Shown here: positions 51,427-60,039 of the stretch, in pieces | Numbering within the stretch: the first letter of the stretch is position 1 | Layout: the number at the start of each line of letters is the position of its first letter | Origin: Rhodoferax_B sp049316285 | GTDB lineage: Bacteria; Pseudomonadota; Gammaproteobacteria; Burkholderiales; Burkholderiaceae_C | Length of the DNA: 64,000 nucleotides | Assembly: GCF_049316285.1 (NCBI RefSeq) | Contig: NZ_JBMOXA010000021.1 | Coordinates: forward strand, 21,777-85,776 | Reading direction: 5' to 3' | Program-made: the position numbers and the translations under genes | Notes under the pieces: model-generated | Database searches by the model: none | What the model saw: the letters and a program-made list of their open reading frames with translations, nothing else | What the model was told of the DNA's origin: nothing

Positions 51427-52608
51427 ATGGACCTCGCTTTCACCCCCGAAGAACAAGCTTTTCGGGAAGAAATCCGCACCTGGGTGCACGCGCACCTGCC
51501 GGCCGACATCGCCCACAAAGTGCAAAACGGCCTGCGCCTGAGCCGCGACGACCACCAACGCTGGGCGCGCATCCTGGGTCAAAAGGGCTGGCTCGGCCAC
51601 GGCTGGCCCAAGCAGTTTGGCGGGCCGGGCTGGAACGCGGTGCAAAAACACTTGTTCGAAGAAGAGTGCGCCCTGGCCGGTGCGCCACGTGTTGTGCCTT
51701 TTGGCCCGGTGATGGTGGCGCCGGTGATCATGGCGTTTGGCAGTGCCGAGCAGCAACAGCGCTTTTTGCCCGGCATCGCCAGTGGTGATGTGTGGTGGAG
51801 CCAGGGCTACAGCGAGCCGGGTTCGGGCTCTGACTTGGCATCGGTCAAAACGCGTGCCGAGCGTCAGGGCAACAAGTACATCGTCAACGGCCAAAAGACC
51901 TGGACCACGCTAGGCCAGTATGGCGAATGGATTTTCTGCCTGGTGCGCACCAGCACCGAAGGCAAGCCGCAAACCGGCATCAGCTTCTTGTTGATCGACA
52001 TGAAATCGCCCGGCGTGAGTGTGCGCCCCATCGTGCTGCTGGACGGCGAGGCCGAGGTCAACGAAGTGTGGTTCGACAACGTGGAAGTGCCGGCCGAGAA
52101 CCTCATAGGCGAAGAAAACAAGGGCTGGACCTACGCCAAACATCTGCTGAGCCACGAGCGCACCAATATCGCCGACGTGAACCGCGCCAAGCGCGAACTC
52201 GAGCGCCTGAAACGCATTGCCAAGAGTGAAGGACTGTGGGACGACCTGCGTTTCCGCGACGAGATCGCCAAGCTCGAAGTCGACGTGGTGGCGCTGGAGA
52301 TGATGGTGCTGCGCGTGTTGTCGGCCGAGAAGTCGGGCAAAAACTCGCTCGACGTGGCCGGCCTGTTGAAGATCCGCGGCAGCGAGATCCAGCAGCGTTA
52401 TACCGAGCTGATGATGCTGGCCGCCGGCCCCTACAGCCTGCCGTTCATCTTCGAGGCCATGGAAGCCGGCTGGCAGGGCGACTTTCCCGGCGGCGAGCTA
52501 GGCCTGGCGCCGCTGGCGCCCACCTACTTCAACTACCGCAAGACCACCATCTACGGTGGTTCCAACGAAGTGCAGCGCAACATCGTCGCCCAGACGGTCT
52601 TGGGTTGA
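51427..52608 (+). CDS. Acyl-CoA dehydrogenase
   Basis: 393 residues. FAD/acyl-CoA domains run FTPEEQAFREEIRTWVHAHL, GYSEPGSGSDLASVKTRA, YIVNGQKTWTTLGQYGEWIF and the C-terminal YGGSNEVQRNIVAQTVLG. It belongs to the group that works as a heteromer with a second dehydrogenase, here encoded 25 bp downstream. AACGGAGAC is the ribosome binding site. The acyl substrate is not identifiable; steroid or branched side chains are typical for the pair type. Confidence 0.92.
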   Translation: MDLAFTPEEQAFREEIRTWVHAHLPADIAHKVQNGLRLSRDDHQRWARILGQKGWLGHGWPKQFGGPGWNAVQKHLFEEECALAGAPRVVPFGPVMVAPVIMAFGSAEQQQRFLPGIASGDVWWSQGYSEPGSGSDLASVKTRAERQGNKYIVNGQKTWTTLGQYGEWIFCLVRTSTEGKPQTGISFLLIDMKSPGVSVRPIVLLDGEAEVNEVWFDNVEVPAENLIGEENKGWTYAKHLLSHERTNIADVNRAKRELERLKRIAKSEGLWDDLRFRDEIAKLEVDVVALEMMVLRVLSAEKSGKNSLDVAGLLKIRGSEIQQRYTELMMLAAGPYSLPFIFEAMEAGWQGDFPGGELGLAPLAPTYFNYRKTTIYGGSNEVQRNIVAQTVLG

Positions 52609-52633
52609 ATCAAAAAAATAACGGAGCAAACCA

Positions 52634-53749
52634 ATGGACTTCGATTTCTCTGACGACCAGGAACAACTGCGCGACGCGGTGCGCAAATGGGTAGACCGGG
52701 CCTACACCTTCGAGCGCCGCAAAAGCCTGGTGCAAGCGGGCGGCTTTGCGCGCGAGGCCTATGGCGAACTGGCCGATCTGGGCCTGGCCGGCCTGTACAT
52801 TCCTGAAGACGATGGCGGCCTGGGCATGGGCCCGGTAGAGGGCATGGTGGTGATGGAAGAGCTGGGGCGCGGCATGGTGCTCGAGCCGCTGAGCCAGACG
52901 CTGATCACCAGCGCGGTGATCGCCGGTGTGGCACCCGCCGAGGTCAAAGCCGCCTGGTTGCCGAAAATCGCCTCGGGTGAAGCGCTGGTGGTATTGGCGC
53001 AGCAGGAGCGCGGCGCGCGCTACAAGCTCGATGTCTGTGCATCAAAAGCGTCTTCTACGCCCGGTGGGTATGCGCTGACAGCTGCTAAAAACATAGTGCC
53101 AGCGGGCGACCAGGCCGATGCTTTCCTGGTGCCCGCGCAGTGGGATGGGCGCATCGCCTTGTTCCTGGTGGAGCGTGGTGCGGCGGGTGTGACAACACGC
53201 GGCTACGTCACGCAGGACGGCAGCCGTGCGGCCGATGTGCAACTCGTCAACAGCCCGGCCACGCTGGTCACGCTTGATGGCCTGGCTGCGCTGGAGCACG
53301 CGGTGGACATTGGCATCGCCAGCGTCTGCGCCGAGGCCGTGGGTGTGATGGACAAGACCCTGGCCATCACCGCCGAATACCTCAACACGCGCAAGCAGTT
53401 TGGCGTGGTCATAGGCAGCTTCCAGGCGCTGCGCCATCGCCTGGCCGACATGAAGATGCAGCTGGAGTTGGCGCGTTCCATGAGCTACTACGCCGCGCTG
53501 AAGCTCAACGCCCCCAGCGATGAACGCCGCCGCGCTTTGGCTCGCGCCAAATACCAGTTGGGTGTGTCCATGCGTTTTGTGGGTCAGCAGGCGGTGCAGT
53601 TGCACGGTGGTATTGGTGTGACCGATGAATACATCGTCAGCCACTACTTCAAGAAGCTCACCCAGCTGGAGATGACATTTGGCGACACCTTGCACCATCT
53701 GGGCGAGGTGTCGAACCGCATGCAGGAAACTGCGGGGGTGTTTTCCTGA
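52634..53749 (+). CDS. Acyl-CoA dehydrogenase, partner subunit
   Basis: 371 residues. DFDFSDDQEQLRDAVRKWVD, IPEDDGGLGMGPVEGMVVME and the C-terminal LHGGIGVTDEYIVSHYFKKL show the dehydrogenase fold, with a shorter and more divergent middle. It probably forms an alpha2beta2 enzyme with the product of the preceding gene. The codons for residues about 136-155 come from a patch resembling a dispersed repeat (see 53040). Confidence 0.9.
   Translation: MDFDFSDDQEQLRDAVRKWVDRAYTFERRKSLVQAGGFAREAYGELADLGLAGLYIPEDDGGLGMGPVEGMVVMEELGRGMVLEPLSQTLITSAVIAGVAPAEVKAAWLPKIASGEALVVLAQQERGARYKLDVCASKASSTPGGYALTAAKNIVPAGDQADAFLVPAQWDGRIALFLVERGAAGVTTRGYVTQDGSRAADVQLVNSPATLVTLDGLAALEHAVDIGIASVCAEAVGVMDKTLAITAEYLNTRKQFGVVIGSFQALRHRLADMKMQLELARSMSYYAALKLNAPSDERRRALARAKYQLGVSMRFVGQQAVQLHGGIGVTDEYIVSHYFKKLTQLEMTFGDTLHHLGEVSNRMQETAGVFS
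53040..53096. repeat. Dispersed-repeat-like patch inside the second acyl-CoA dehydrogenase gene
   Basis: This AT-richer patch (with GGGTATGCGCTGACAGCTGC and TAAAAACATAG) resembles a repeat I recall from many Comamonadaceae intergenic regions, whose reverse form begins TAGCAGCTGTCAGCGCATA. It is in frame and codes for CASKASSTPGGYALTAAKNI. Memory-based, so uncertain. Confidence 0.4.
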
Positions 53750-53885
53750 ATGATAAGAACACGTTGTACGCCGTGATCCGGTGCTATTCTCGGCCCCTGT
53801 GAGCCGGTGAGACCCGGGCGCCCAGTGTCCACGGTCTGGCCTGCATCCATCAAACCCGGGTGGTTGAAATGGGAGGATATGGCCA

Positions 53886-55391
53886 ATGTTGAATGACATC
53901 AAGCGTACGTTCGGCTACTTCAAACAGGCGGTGCCGTTTCGTTTGGTTCCAGCGTTGATCACCACAGCCGTGCTGGTGATCCTGCTCCTCATCCCCACGC
54001 CCGAGGGCTTGAAGCCAGAGGCCTGGGACTTGGTGGCGATCTTTCTCACCACGATTGTGGCCATCATCTTGAAAGTGATGCCGATTGGCGTGATGGCGAT
54101 GATGGCCATCGTCATCGTCTCGCTGACCGAGGTCACGTCGAACTCATCCAAAGGGGCCATTACCGATGCGCTGAGCAGCTTTTCCAACCCGCTGATCTGG
54201 CTGATCGTGGTGGCTATTCTGATCTCGCGGGGCTTGAAGAAAACCGGCCTGGGCAACCGTATCGGCCTGATGTTTATTTCGCTGCTGGGCAAGCGCACCG
54301 TGGGCATAGGCTATGGCCTGGCCATTTGCGAACTGGTGCTCGCGCCCTTCACGCCAAGCAACACGGCGCGCGGTGGTGGCATCGTGCACCCCATCATGAA
54401 ATCGATTGCCAATGCCTTCGATTCGGATCCGGCCAAGGGTACGGAACGCAAGGTGGGCACGTATCTGGCGCTGGTGAACTACCACGCCAATCCCATCACG
54501 TCCGCCATGTTCATCACTGCCACGGCGCCGAATCCGCTGGTGGTGGACTATGTGGCGCGCGCCACCAACCAGGGCTTTCATCTGACCTGGACCACATGGG
54601 CCTTGTGTATGTTGCTGCCGGGCCTGATCTGTCTGCTGCTGATGCCCTTGGTGATCTACCTCATGTCGCCGCCGGAACTAAAAGCCACGCCCGATGCCGT
54701 AGTCTACGCACGCACCCAGATGACGGCCATGGGGCCATTGGCGCCCAAGGAAAAGGTGATGCTGGGCACCTTTGGCTTGATGTTGCTGTTGTGGGCGAAT
54801 GTGCCGGCCATGGTGCTCGGCCCCGCCTGGACACTCGACCCCACCGTTGTGGCCTTTCTCGGCTTGTTCATTCTGATCATCACCGGCACCATAGATTGGG
54901 ACGACGTGTTATCCGAGAAAAGTGCCTGGGACACGCTGGTGTGGTTTGGCGCGCTGGTGATGCTGGCCGAGCAGCTGAACAAGCTGGGTGTGATCGCCTG
55001 GTTCTCCAACGCCATGAAGGACGCGATTGTGGCCAGCGGCATGGGCTGGGTGGCCATCGCTTCGGTGCTGGTGCTGGCCTTCGTTTTCTCGCACTACCTG
55101 TTTGCCAGCACCACGGCCCACATCAGCGCGATGATGTTGGCCTTTCTGACCGTGGGTGCCAACCTGATTCCAGCCGAATACCTGGTGCCCTTCATGTTGA
55201 TGATGGCCGCCGGCTCGGCCATCATGATGACGCTGACGCACTATGCCACCGGCACATCGCCCATCATCTTCGGCAGCGGCTTTGTCACCCTGGGCAATTG
55301 GTGGCGTGTAGGGGCGGTGATGTGTGTGCTGGAGTTGCTGGTTTTCGCCTTGATTGGCAGCGCCTGGTGGAAGGTACTGGGCTATTGGTGA
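53886..55391 (+). CDS. DASS-type anion:sodium symporter
   Basis: 501 residues and about 12 membrane helices. The two substrate motifs are LAPFTPSNTARGGGIVHPI (SNT) and ITATAPNPLVVDYVA, with the second repeat around FASTTAHISAMMLAFLTVG and LTHYATGTSPIIFGSGF. The family moves dicarboxylates, tricarboxylates or sulfate. The start is the ATG at 53886; GGGAGG lies 12-14 bases upstream with a five-codon mini-frame between, so initiation is slightly unusual. Confidence 0.9.
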   Translation: MLNDIKRTFGYFKQAVPFRLVPALITTAVLVILLLIPTPEGLKPEAWDLVAIFLTTIVAIILKVMPIGVMAMMAIVIVSLTEVTSNSSKGAITDALSSFSNPLIWLIVVAILISRGLKKTGLGNRIGLMFISLLGKRTVGIGYGLAICELVLAPFTPSNTARGGGIVHPIMKSIANAFDSDPAKGTERKVGTYLALVNYHANPITSAMFITATAPNPLVVDYVARATNQGFHLTWTTWALCMLLPGLICLLLMPLVIYLMSPPELKATPDAVVYARTQMTAMGPLAPKEKVMLGTFGLMLLLWANVPAMVLGPAWTLDPTVVAFLGLFILIITGTIDWDDVLSEKSAWDTLVWFGALVMLAEQLNKLGVIAWFSNAMKDAIVASGMGWVAIASVLVLAFVFSHYLFASTTAHISAMMLAFLTVGANLIPAEYLVPFMLMMAAGSAIMMTLTHYATGTSPIIFGSGFVTLGNWWRVGAVMCVLELLVFALIGSAWWKVLGYW

Positions 55392-55479
55392 AGGGCTGTT
55401 GCGGCATTCCGCGCACAATGCGGGCTGCGGCGCAGTCCCGTGTGCCCGCTGTCCACCAACGCGTAGAAAACCTCCAGAC

Positions 55480-55737
55480 ATGAGCCAAGGCAAGCGAATT
55501 TCTCCAGACATAGGCAGCGATGCGGTCCAGGCCATCAAAGACATGGGCGCTGCCGCCAAGAGTGCCCGTCTGGCCGCCGGAGAAGGGCAGGCCGCCGCAG
55601 CCGCCCGCCTGGGTGTCCACGTGCAGACCATTGGCCGTATCGAGGCTGGCGAGCCGGGTGTGGCGATAGGCCATGTGCTGGGCCTGCTGGCGCAATACGG
55701 TATTTCCACACACTTGCAACTGCCAGCCTCGTCCTGA
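55480..55737 (+). CDS. XRE/HipB-type helix-turn-helix protein, no toxin partner
   Basis: 85 residues. The HTH is in KSARLAAGEGQAAAAARLGV and HVQTIGRIEAGEPGVAIGHV, followed by LGLLAQYGISTHLQLPAS. Size and sequence suit the HipB antitoxin/regulator class. No HipA-like gene follows: the next gene is a convergent pectate lyase. It might be an orphan regulator of its neighbours. Confidence 0.75.
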   Translation: MSQGKRISPDIGSDAVQAIKDMGAAAKSARLAAGEGQAAAAARLGVHVQTIGRIEAGEPGVAIGHVLGLLAQYGISTHLQLPASS

Positions 55738-55792
55738 GCCGCCGCGCCGCCTGGCGCGGCAGGCACGGCGGCGCTTCGTGCCCAGCCTTGCC

Positions 55793-57595
55793 TTAAACCA
55801 CCGGTCCGATGAACGAAATCAGTCGCCCCATGCGGGCGATGAAGTTCGAGGTGATGATGAACTGTGGCTTGTCGCGCTTCACATAAGGCGCGATGTCGGG
55901 CGGCACATCCGCCGGGTAGGGCGAGGTGTCGTAGATGTCGCCCACGTGGCGGCTGCGGTAGGCGGTGCCGGTGTAGGGCGTGGACGGACCGTTGCCGGCA
56001 AACGGGTTGACGATTTCCGGCACCGGGGCGGTCCAGTACTTGCCGTCCACCAAGGCGGCGATGATGCTGTCCACTTCCGATTGCGGCACCACCGGCGTCT
56101 TCATCACCGCGCCTTCGAACAGGTCCGGGAAGTCCACTTCCCGTATCGCCGTGAAGTACTTGGGCAGTGTGCGCAGGCCGGTGGCGCGCAACGGTGACTT
56201 GGCCACCATGGCGTCGATCTCCGCCTGCGTCATGGCGTTGAGTTCGTTCAGCCGTTTCTGCAGTGCCGCGGTATCGACCGAGCGGCCCGACGAATAGTGG
56301 CTGATGGTGTTGGTGATGTCCTTGTCGAAGAAGTAGGCGCCGTTGTGGATGTTGGAGCCGTAGCGGTGGATGAACAGCGGCTGATTGGTGTCGAGCTCGA
56401 TGAAGGTCGCCACATTGCGGCCGGCCAGCAAGGGGTTCAGCGTGGCCACGTTGGCCGGGAGCTGGATGGCGGCCGATTTCAGCCAGTCAATCGCCTTCTG
56501 CAGTTGCGACAGGTATTTTTTGTCACCGGTGAGCGTGAAGTAGCCAAACAACTGCTGGATGTTGGTTTGGGTGGTGTGTGTGGCCAGCGAGCGCGGCTCG
56601 TAGGAGCGGGCACCGGCGGGGGCGCCTTCGGGGCGGCCGTTGGTGGCGCGTGACAAGTGCTGCAGGCTCCAGCCCGATTGCACGGGGGTGACGGCCGAAG
56701 TCCACTGCATGCGCTGCATGCAGTCCATGGCACGCGTGATGTTGGGGATGAGGTTGGTGCGGCCCAGCGCCATCACACACATGGTGAGGAACTTGATGTT
56801 CTCGCCCATCACGTCGTCGTTGAAGGTCACATGCAGCGTGTAGTCGCTGTCTTCCATACCCGCGCGCGCACCGGTCGGCAATTGCTGCGGGTTGGGCAGC
56901 GGCATGGCGCTGATGGCGTTGGGGTTGTGCGGAAAGCGCTGCGGCCAGCCGCCATCGGCCACACCAAACTGCGGGCCGAACTGTGCATCGGTGATGAACT
57001 TGATGACCTTGTCGGTGGCGCTTTTGTAGACGGTGTCATTTTTCTCCAGGTACATGCGCAGCATCAATTGCGCCGCGACCGCGGTGGTGGCGTCGTCAAA
57101 TGTGGCGTTGCCGTAGTAATGCTGAAACTCCTCCAGCCGCCAGCCGTTCATGCCCACCGTGTCGTACCACTGTTGCAGCGAGGCCTCGCCGTTGAAGTCG
57201 TAGATGTAGTTCCATCCGCCGGAGCTGTGCTGCGCGGCCGCGACCGCCCGGGCGGTGCGGTCCGCGGCTTGGTAGAAGCGTTCGTCGCCAGTCGCATGGT
57301 AGGCGTCGAGATAGGTGTGGCCTATGGACGAAGTGCCCGGTGGCTGCAGCCACAGCATGGAGCGTTTGGCTTCCATTTCGCCAAAGGTCTGCGTCAGGTC
57401 GGGGGAGTACGACCACACATAGCCGCCCCGGTAGGAGACCACCTCGTCCATGTAGGTCGTGGCGCGTTTCAAAGCGCTGGTGGCGACACCTTTGGGGCTC
57501 AGGTCCGGCGCAGGGCCCGAGGAGTCACCTCCGCCGCCACAGGCGGCCAGCACAAAGGGGGACAGGGCCGAGATTGCAAACTGTCGTCGTTTCAT
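55793..57595 (-). CDS. Pectate lyase (PL10-type) lipoprotein
   Basis: 600 residues from the ATG at 57595. The N-terminus MKRRQFAISALSPFVLAACG is a lipoprotein signal (LAAC), followed by a Gly/Ser/Pro-rich tether. The catalytic region has FDDATTAVAAQLMLRMYLE, GVADGGWPQRFPHNPNAIS, DYTLHVTFNDDVMGENIKFL and PAGARSYEPRSLATHTT, the order seen in PL10 pectate lyases. The last ~200 residues form an extra domain. It should cleave polygalacturonate at the cell surface. A KGSADH gene at 35984 could use the downstream product (inference). Confidence 0.82.
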   Translation of the reverse strand: MKRRQFAISALSPFVLAACGGGGDSSGPAPDLSPKGVATSALKRATTYMDEVVSYRGGYVWSYSPDLTQTFGEMEAKRSMLWLQPPGTSSIGHTYLDAYHATGDERFYQAADRTARAVAAAQHSSGGWNYIYDFNGEASLQQWYDTVGMNGWRLEEFQHYYGNATFDDATTAVAAQLMLRMYLEKNDTVYKSATDKVIKFITDAQFGPQFGVADGGWPQRFPHNPNAISAMPLPNPQQLPTGARAGMEDSDYTLHVTFNDDVMGENIKFLTMCVMALGRTNLIPNITRAMDCMQRMQWTSAVTPVQSGWSLQHLSRATNGRPEGAPAGARSYEPRSLATHTTQTNIQQLFGYFTLTGDKKYLSQLQKAIDWLKSAAIQLPANVATLNPLLAGRNVATFIELDTNQPLFIHRYGSNIHNGAYFFDKDITNTISHYSSGRSVDTAALQKRLNELNAMTQAEIDAMVAKSPLRATGLRTLPKYFTAIREVDFPDLFEGAVMKTPVVPQSEVDSIIAALVDGKYWTAPVPEIVNPFAGNGPSTPYTGTAYRSRHVGDIYDTSPYPADVPPDIAPYVKRDKPQFIITSNFIARMGRLISFIGPVV

Positions 57596-57639
57596 GGAAT
57601 TCCCTCGTTGGTTGGTTGTCCGAGTGCATCGGTCCGAAG

Positions 57640-57670
57640 TTGTCAAATGTCAAACGACATCAGTTGTCAT
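57640..57670. promoter_or_regulatory. TGTC/GACA palindrome and half-sites before the pectate lyase gene
   Basis: ATGTC-AAAC-GACAT (57647-57660) is flanked by TTGTCA (57640) and TTGTCAT (57664), 45-75 bp upstream of the lyase start. The pattern resembles GntR-type hexuronate operators such as TTGTCATACAA. The rest of the gene-free stretch 57596-58157 shows only weak hairpins and no coding sequence I can support. Confidence 0.45.
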
Positions 57671-58157
57671 ACTTCTTCGGCGGCCGGATTATTGGGATCG
57701 GCCAACGCGCGAGTCAACGGCGTAACTGCCTGGTAGTCAGCACATTTTCGTAACTGGTTGTAGGACGACTTATGAGTTAACGTTCACATCTTGAGGCTGA
57801 CGTGGTGCCGTGTGCTGGCGATCCCGGCCTTTGATGCACAGAAACCGTGGGGCGTAGCCGTGAGAGAACCTAAGCCAGCAAAGCAGCTTGATACCGTGAA
57901 CAAATCAGCGCGCTCACAGAACGTTCAAAAGCGCGCCTGCCTGTCAGTCTTGTCAGGCATGACCGGGTGATGTGTAGGGTTGTCGCGGCGCAATGTTGGC
58001 TCGCAAGTGCGCTGACGTGGCCGTCCCGCAGCAGCGCCTGCAGGCTGTGAGGCCGTGAAATTTGGGGCAGAGGTGTATCGGCAGTGCGAGTGTTGCCCTC
58101 GGCGGGTGCTGCCGCCCGGCGCTGGGCCAGGCGATGGCCGTGACGCAGCGCCGCGCG

Positions 58158-58715
58158 CTAAACCAGGAGCCGGGACGACTTGGGCACGTGCGCCATCAGG
58201 AAGTCCATCTGATCCGCGAGGATGCGCCGGTTGCGCAGGATGAAGTCTTCCCACAGGCTGGGCACGTAGGGCGCGTAGAGCAGCGGCATATTGGCCTGCT
58301 CGGGCGTGCGGTTGCTCTTGCGGTGGTTGCAGGCGCGGCAGGCCGTGACCACGTTCATCCAATGGTCGGCCCCGCGTTGGCCCAGCGGTTTAATGTGCTC
58401 GCGCGTCAGCACCTCTTCGTGGAAGCGCTGGCCGCAGTAGGCGCAGACGTTGCGGTCGCGCACAAACAGCTTGGCATTGGTGAGGCTGGGGCGCAGCTCA
58501 AATGGGTTGATGCTGGGCACGCCGCGTGTGCCTATGATGCTGCTGACGGTGATGATGGATTGCTGGCCGGTGATGGCGTTGTGCCCGCCATGGAACACCG
58601 CAATCTGCGCGCCAAGTTCCCAGCGTACGTCCTCCGCCGCATAGTGGGTCACCGCTTCTTCAAGCGATATCCACGACTGTGGCAATCCTTGCGCTGATAA
58701 CTTCAAGACCTTCAA
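58158..58715 (-). CDS. HNH endonuclease family protein
   Basis: 185 residues. The HNH core is NAKLFVRDRNVCAYCGQRFH, VLTREHIKPLGQRGADHWMN, VVTACRACNHRKSNRTPEQA, with two CxxC zinc knuckles and the central His. The N-terminal third resembles the fold before HNH in small McrA-like nucleases. A single gene, upstream of and divergent from ribF. No methylase neighbour, so it does not look like a restriction system. Confidence 0.88.
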   Translation of the reverse strand: MKVLKLSAQGLPQSWISLEEAVTHYAAEDVRWELGAQIAVFHGGHNAITGQQSIITVSSIIGTRGVPSINPFELRPSLTNAKLFVRDRNVCAYCGQRFHEEVLTREHIKPLGQRGADHWMNVVTACRACNHRKSNRTPEQANMPLLYAPYVPSLWEDFILRNRRILADQMDFLMAHVPKSSRLLV

Positions 58716-58786
58716 AGCACGCCTCCTGACAAAGTCGAATGGGCACTGACTTGGAACGCTGACGTAATTGCGTGGAGATCAACCGG

Positions 58787-58815
58787 TTGATTCACCGCCA
58801 CTGCGTCACAATATA
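58787..58815 (+). promoter_or_regulatory. Promoter candidate for ribF-ileS-lspA
   Basis: TTGATT (58787-58792), 17-bp spacer and AATATA (58810-58815), 74 bp before the ribF start. A reasonable sigma-70 match in an AT-richer stretch. Confidence 0.4.
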
Positions 58816-58888
58816 CAGTGTTTTCATGACTTACATGCTGACGGCGCCCGGTGCATGGGCGCAACACGCTATCAAAAATATAACAGCC

Positions 58889-59899
58889 ATGCAGGTTTTT
58901 CGCGGCTTTCATTACCCAGGCATTGCGCCTTCTTGCGCCTTGACGATAGGCAATTTCGACGGTGTGCACCGTGGCCACCAGGCGATGCTGGCGCTGCTCA
59001 AGAACGAAGCCCAGCACCGTGGTGTGCCCAGCTGTGTGCTCACCTTCGAGCCGCATCCGCGCGACTACTTTGCCGCCGCCTTGCACAAGCCCGAGTTGGC
59101 GCCGGCACGCATAGGCACGCTGCGTGACAAACTCACCGAGCTGGCGCGCTGCGGTGTCGACCAAACCATTGTGCTGCCGTTTGACGCCCGGCTGGCCAGC
59201 CAAAGCCCCGAGGCCTTTATTCGCGACGTGTTGCAACAGGGCCTGGGCGCACGTTATGTGCTGGTGGGTGATGACTTCCGTTTTGGCGCCAAGCGCGCGG
59301 GCGACTACGCCATGCTCGATGCCGCCGGCACCAGCCACGGCTTTGACGTGGCGCGCATGAACAGCTACGAGGTGCACGGCCTGCGTGTGTCCAGTTCCGC
59401 CGTGCGCGACGCGTTGGGGCAGGGCGACATGGCGGCTGCGGCAAGCTTGCTTGGGCGGCCTTACAGCATCAGCGGCCATGTGGTGCACGGCCGCAAACTG
59501 GGGCGTGAGTTGGGCTGGCCCACTTTGAACCTGCGCTTCGCGCACTGGAAGCCGGCCGCCAACGGCATCTTTGCGGTGCTGGTGCATGGCTTGGGTGGCA
59601 AACCCTTGCCGGGTGTGGCCAATCTGGGGGTGCGCCCCTCGCTGGACCCGAACGACGTGAATGGCGGGCGTGTGCTGCTGGAAACCTATTGCCTGGAATG
59701 GCCCGACAGCCTGGGACGGGAAGGGGCGTACGGTAAAATCATTCGCGTGGAACTGTTGCACAAACTGCATGACGAGTTGAAGTACGCCAGTCTGGACGCC
59801 TTGAAAACAGGCATTGCCAAAGACTGCGACGACGCACGCGCGTACTTTGTGACCATGCACGCCGAAACCAGCCGCCAGACCACGCGCGACCGAATTTAG
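58889..59899 (+). CDS. ribF: Bifunctional riboflavin kinase / FAD synthetase
   Basis: 336 residues from the ATG at 58889. The N-terminal adenylyltransferase has ALTIGNFDGVHRGHQAMLAL and FEPHPRDYF; the C-terminal kinase has ISGHVVHGRKLGRELGWPTL and the late LLETYCLEW and RVELLHKLHDELKYASLDAL. It makes FMN then FAD. An upstream in-frame ATG at 58772 lacks homology. It sits upstream of ileS and lspA, the common order. Confidence 0.96.
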   Translation: MQVFRGFHYPGIAPSCALTIGNFDGVHRGHQAMLALLKNEAQHRGVPSCVLTFEPHPRDYFAAALHKPELAPARIGTLRDKLTELARCGVDQTIVLPFDARLASQSPEAFIRDVLQQGLGARYVLVGDDFRFGAKRAGDYAMLDAAGTSHGFDVARMNSYEVHGLRVSSSAVRDALGQGDMAAAASLLGRPYSISGHVVHGRKLGRELGWPTLNLRFAHWKPAANGIFAVLVHGLGGKPLPGVANLGVRPSLDPNDVNGGRVLLETYCLEWPDSLGREGAYGKIIRVELLHKLHDELKYASLDALKTGIAKDCDDARAYFVTMHAETSRQTTRDRI

Positions 59900-60039
59900 A
59901 CGACGACCGTGCGTCGTATACCCTGCCGCGTCGGCTTGGCTGGCGTCGCCAGGGTTTCTCCCTGACCCCTCATCGCCGTCTGCCGCCACACGGCAAGCCT
60001 CTTCCAAAGTTTCTTACGCGCCCCGCACGGAGCCCCGCC

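Noticed and set aside
57925..58362. 145-residue frame overlapping the HNH gene
   Set aside because: Out-of-frame shadow with Pro/Arg/Ala-rich text; the HNH frame carries the CxxC and His residues.
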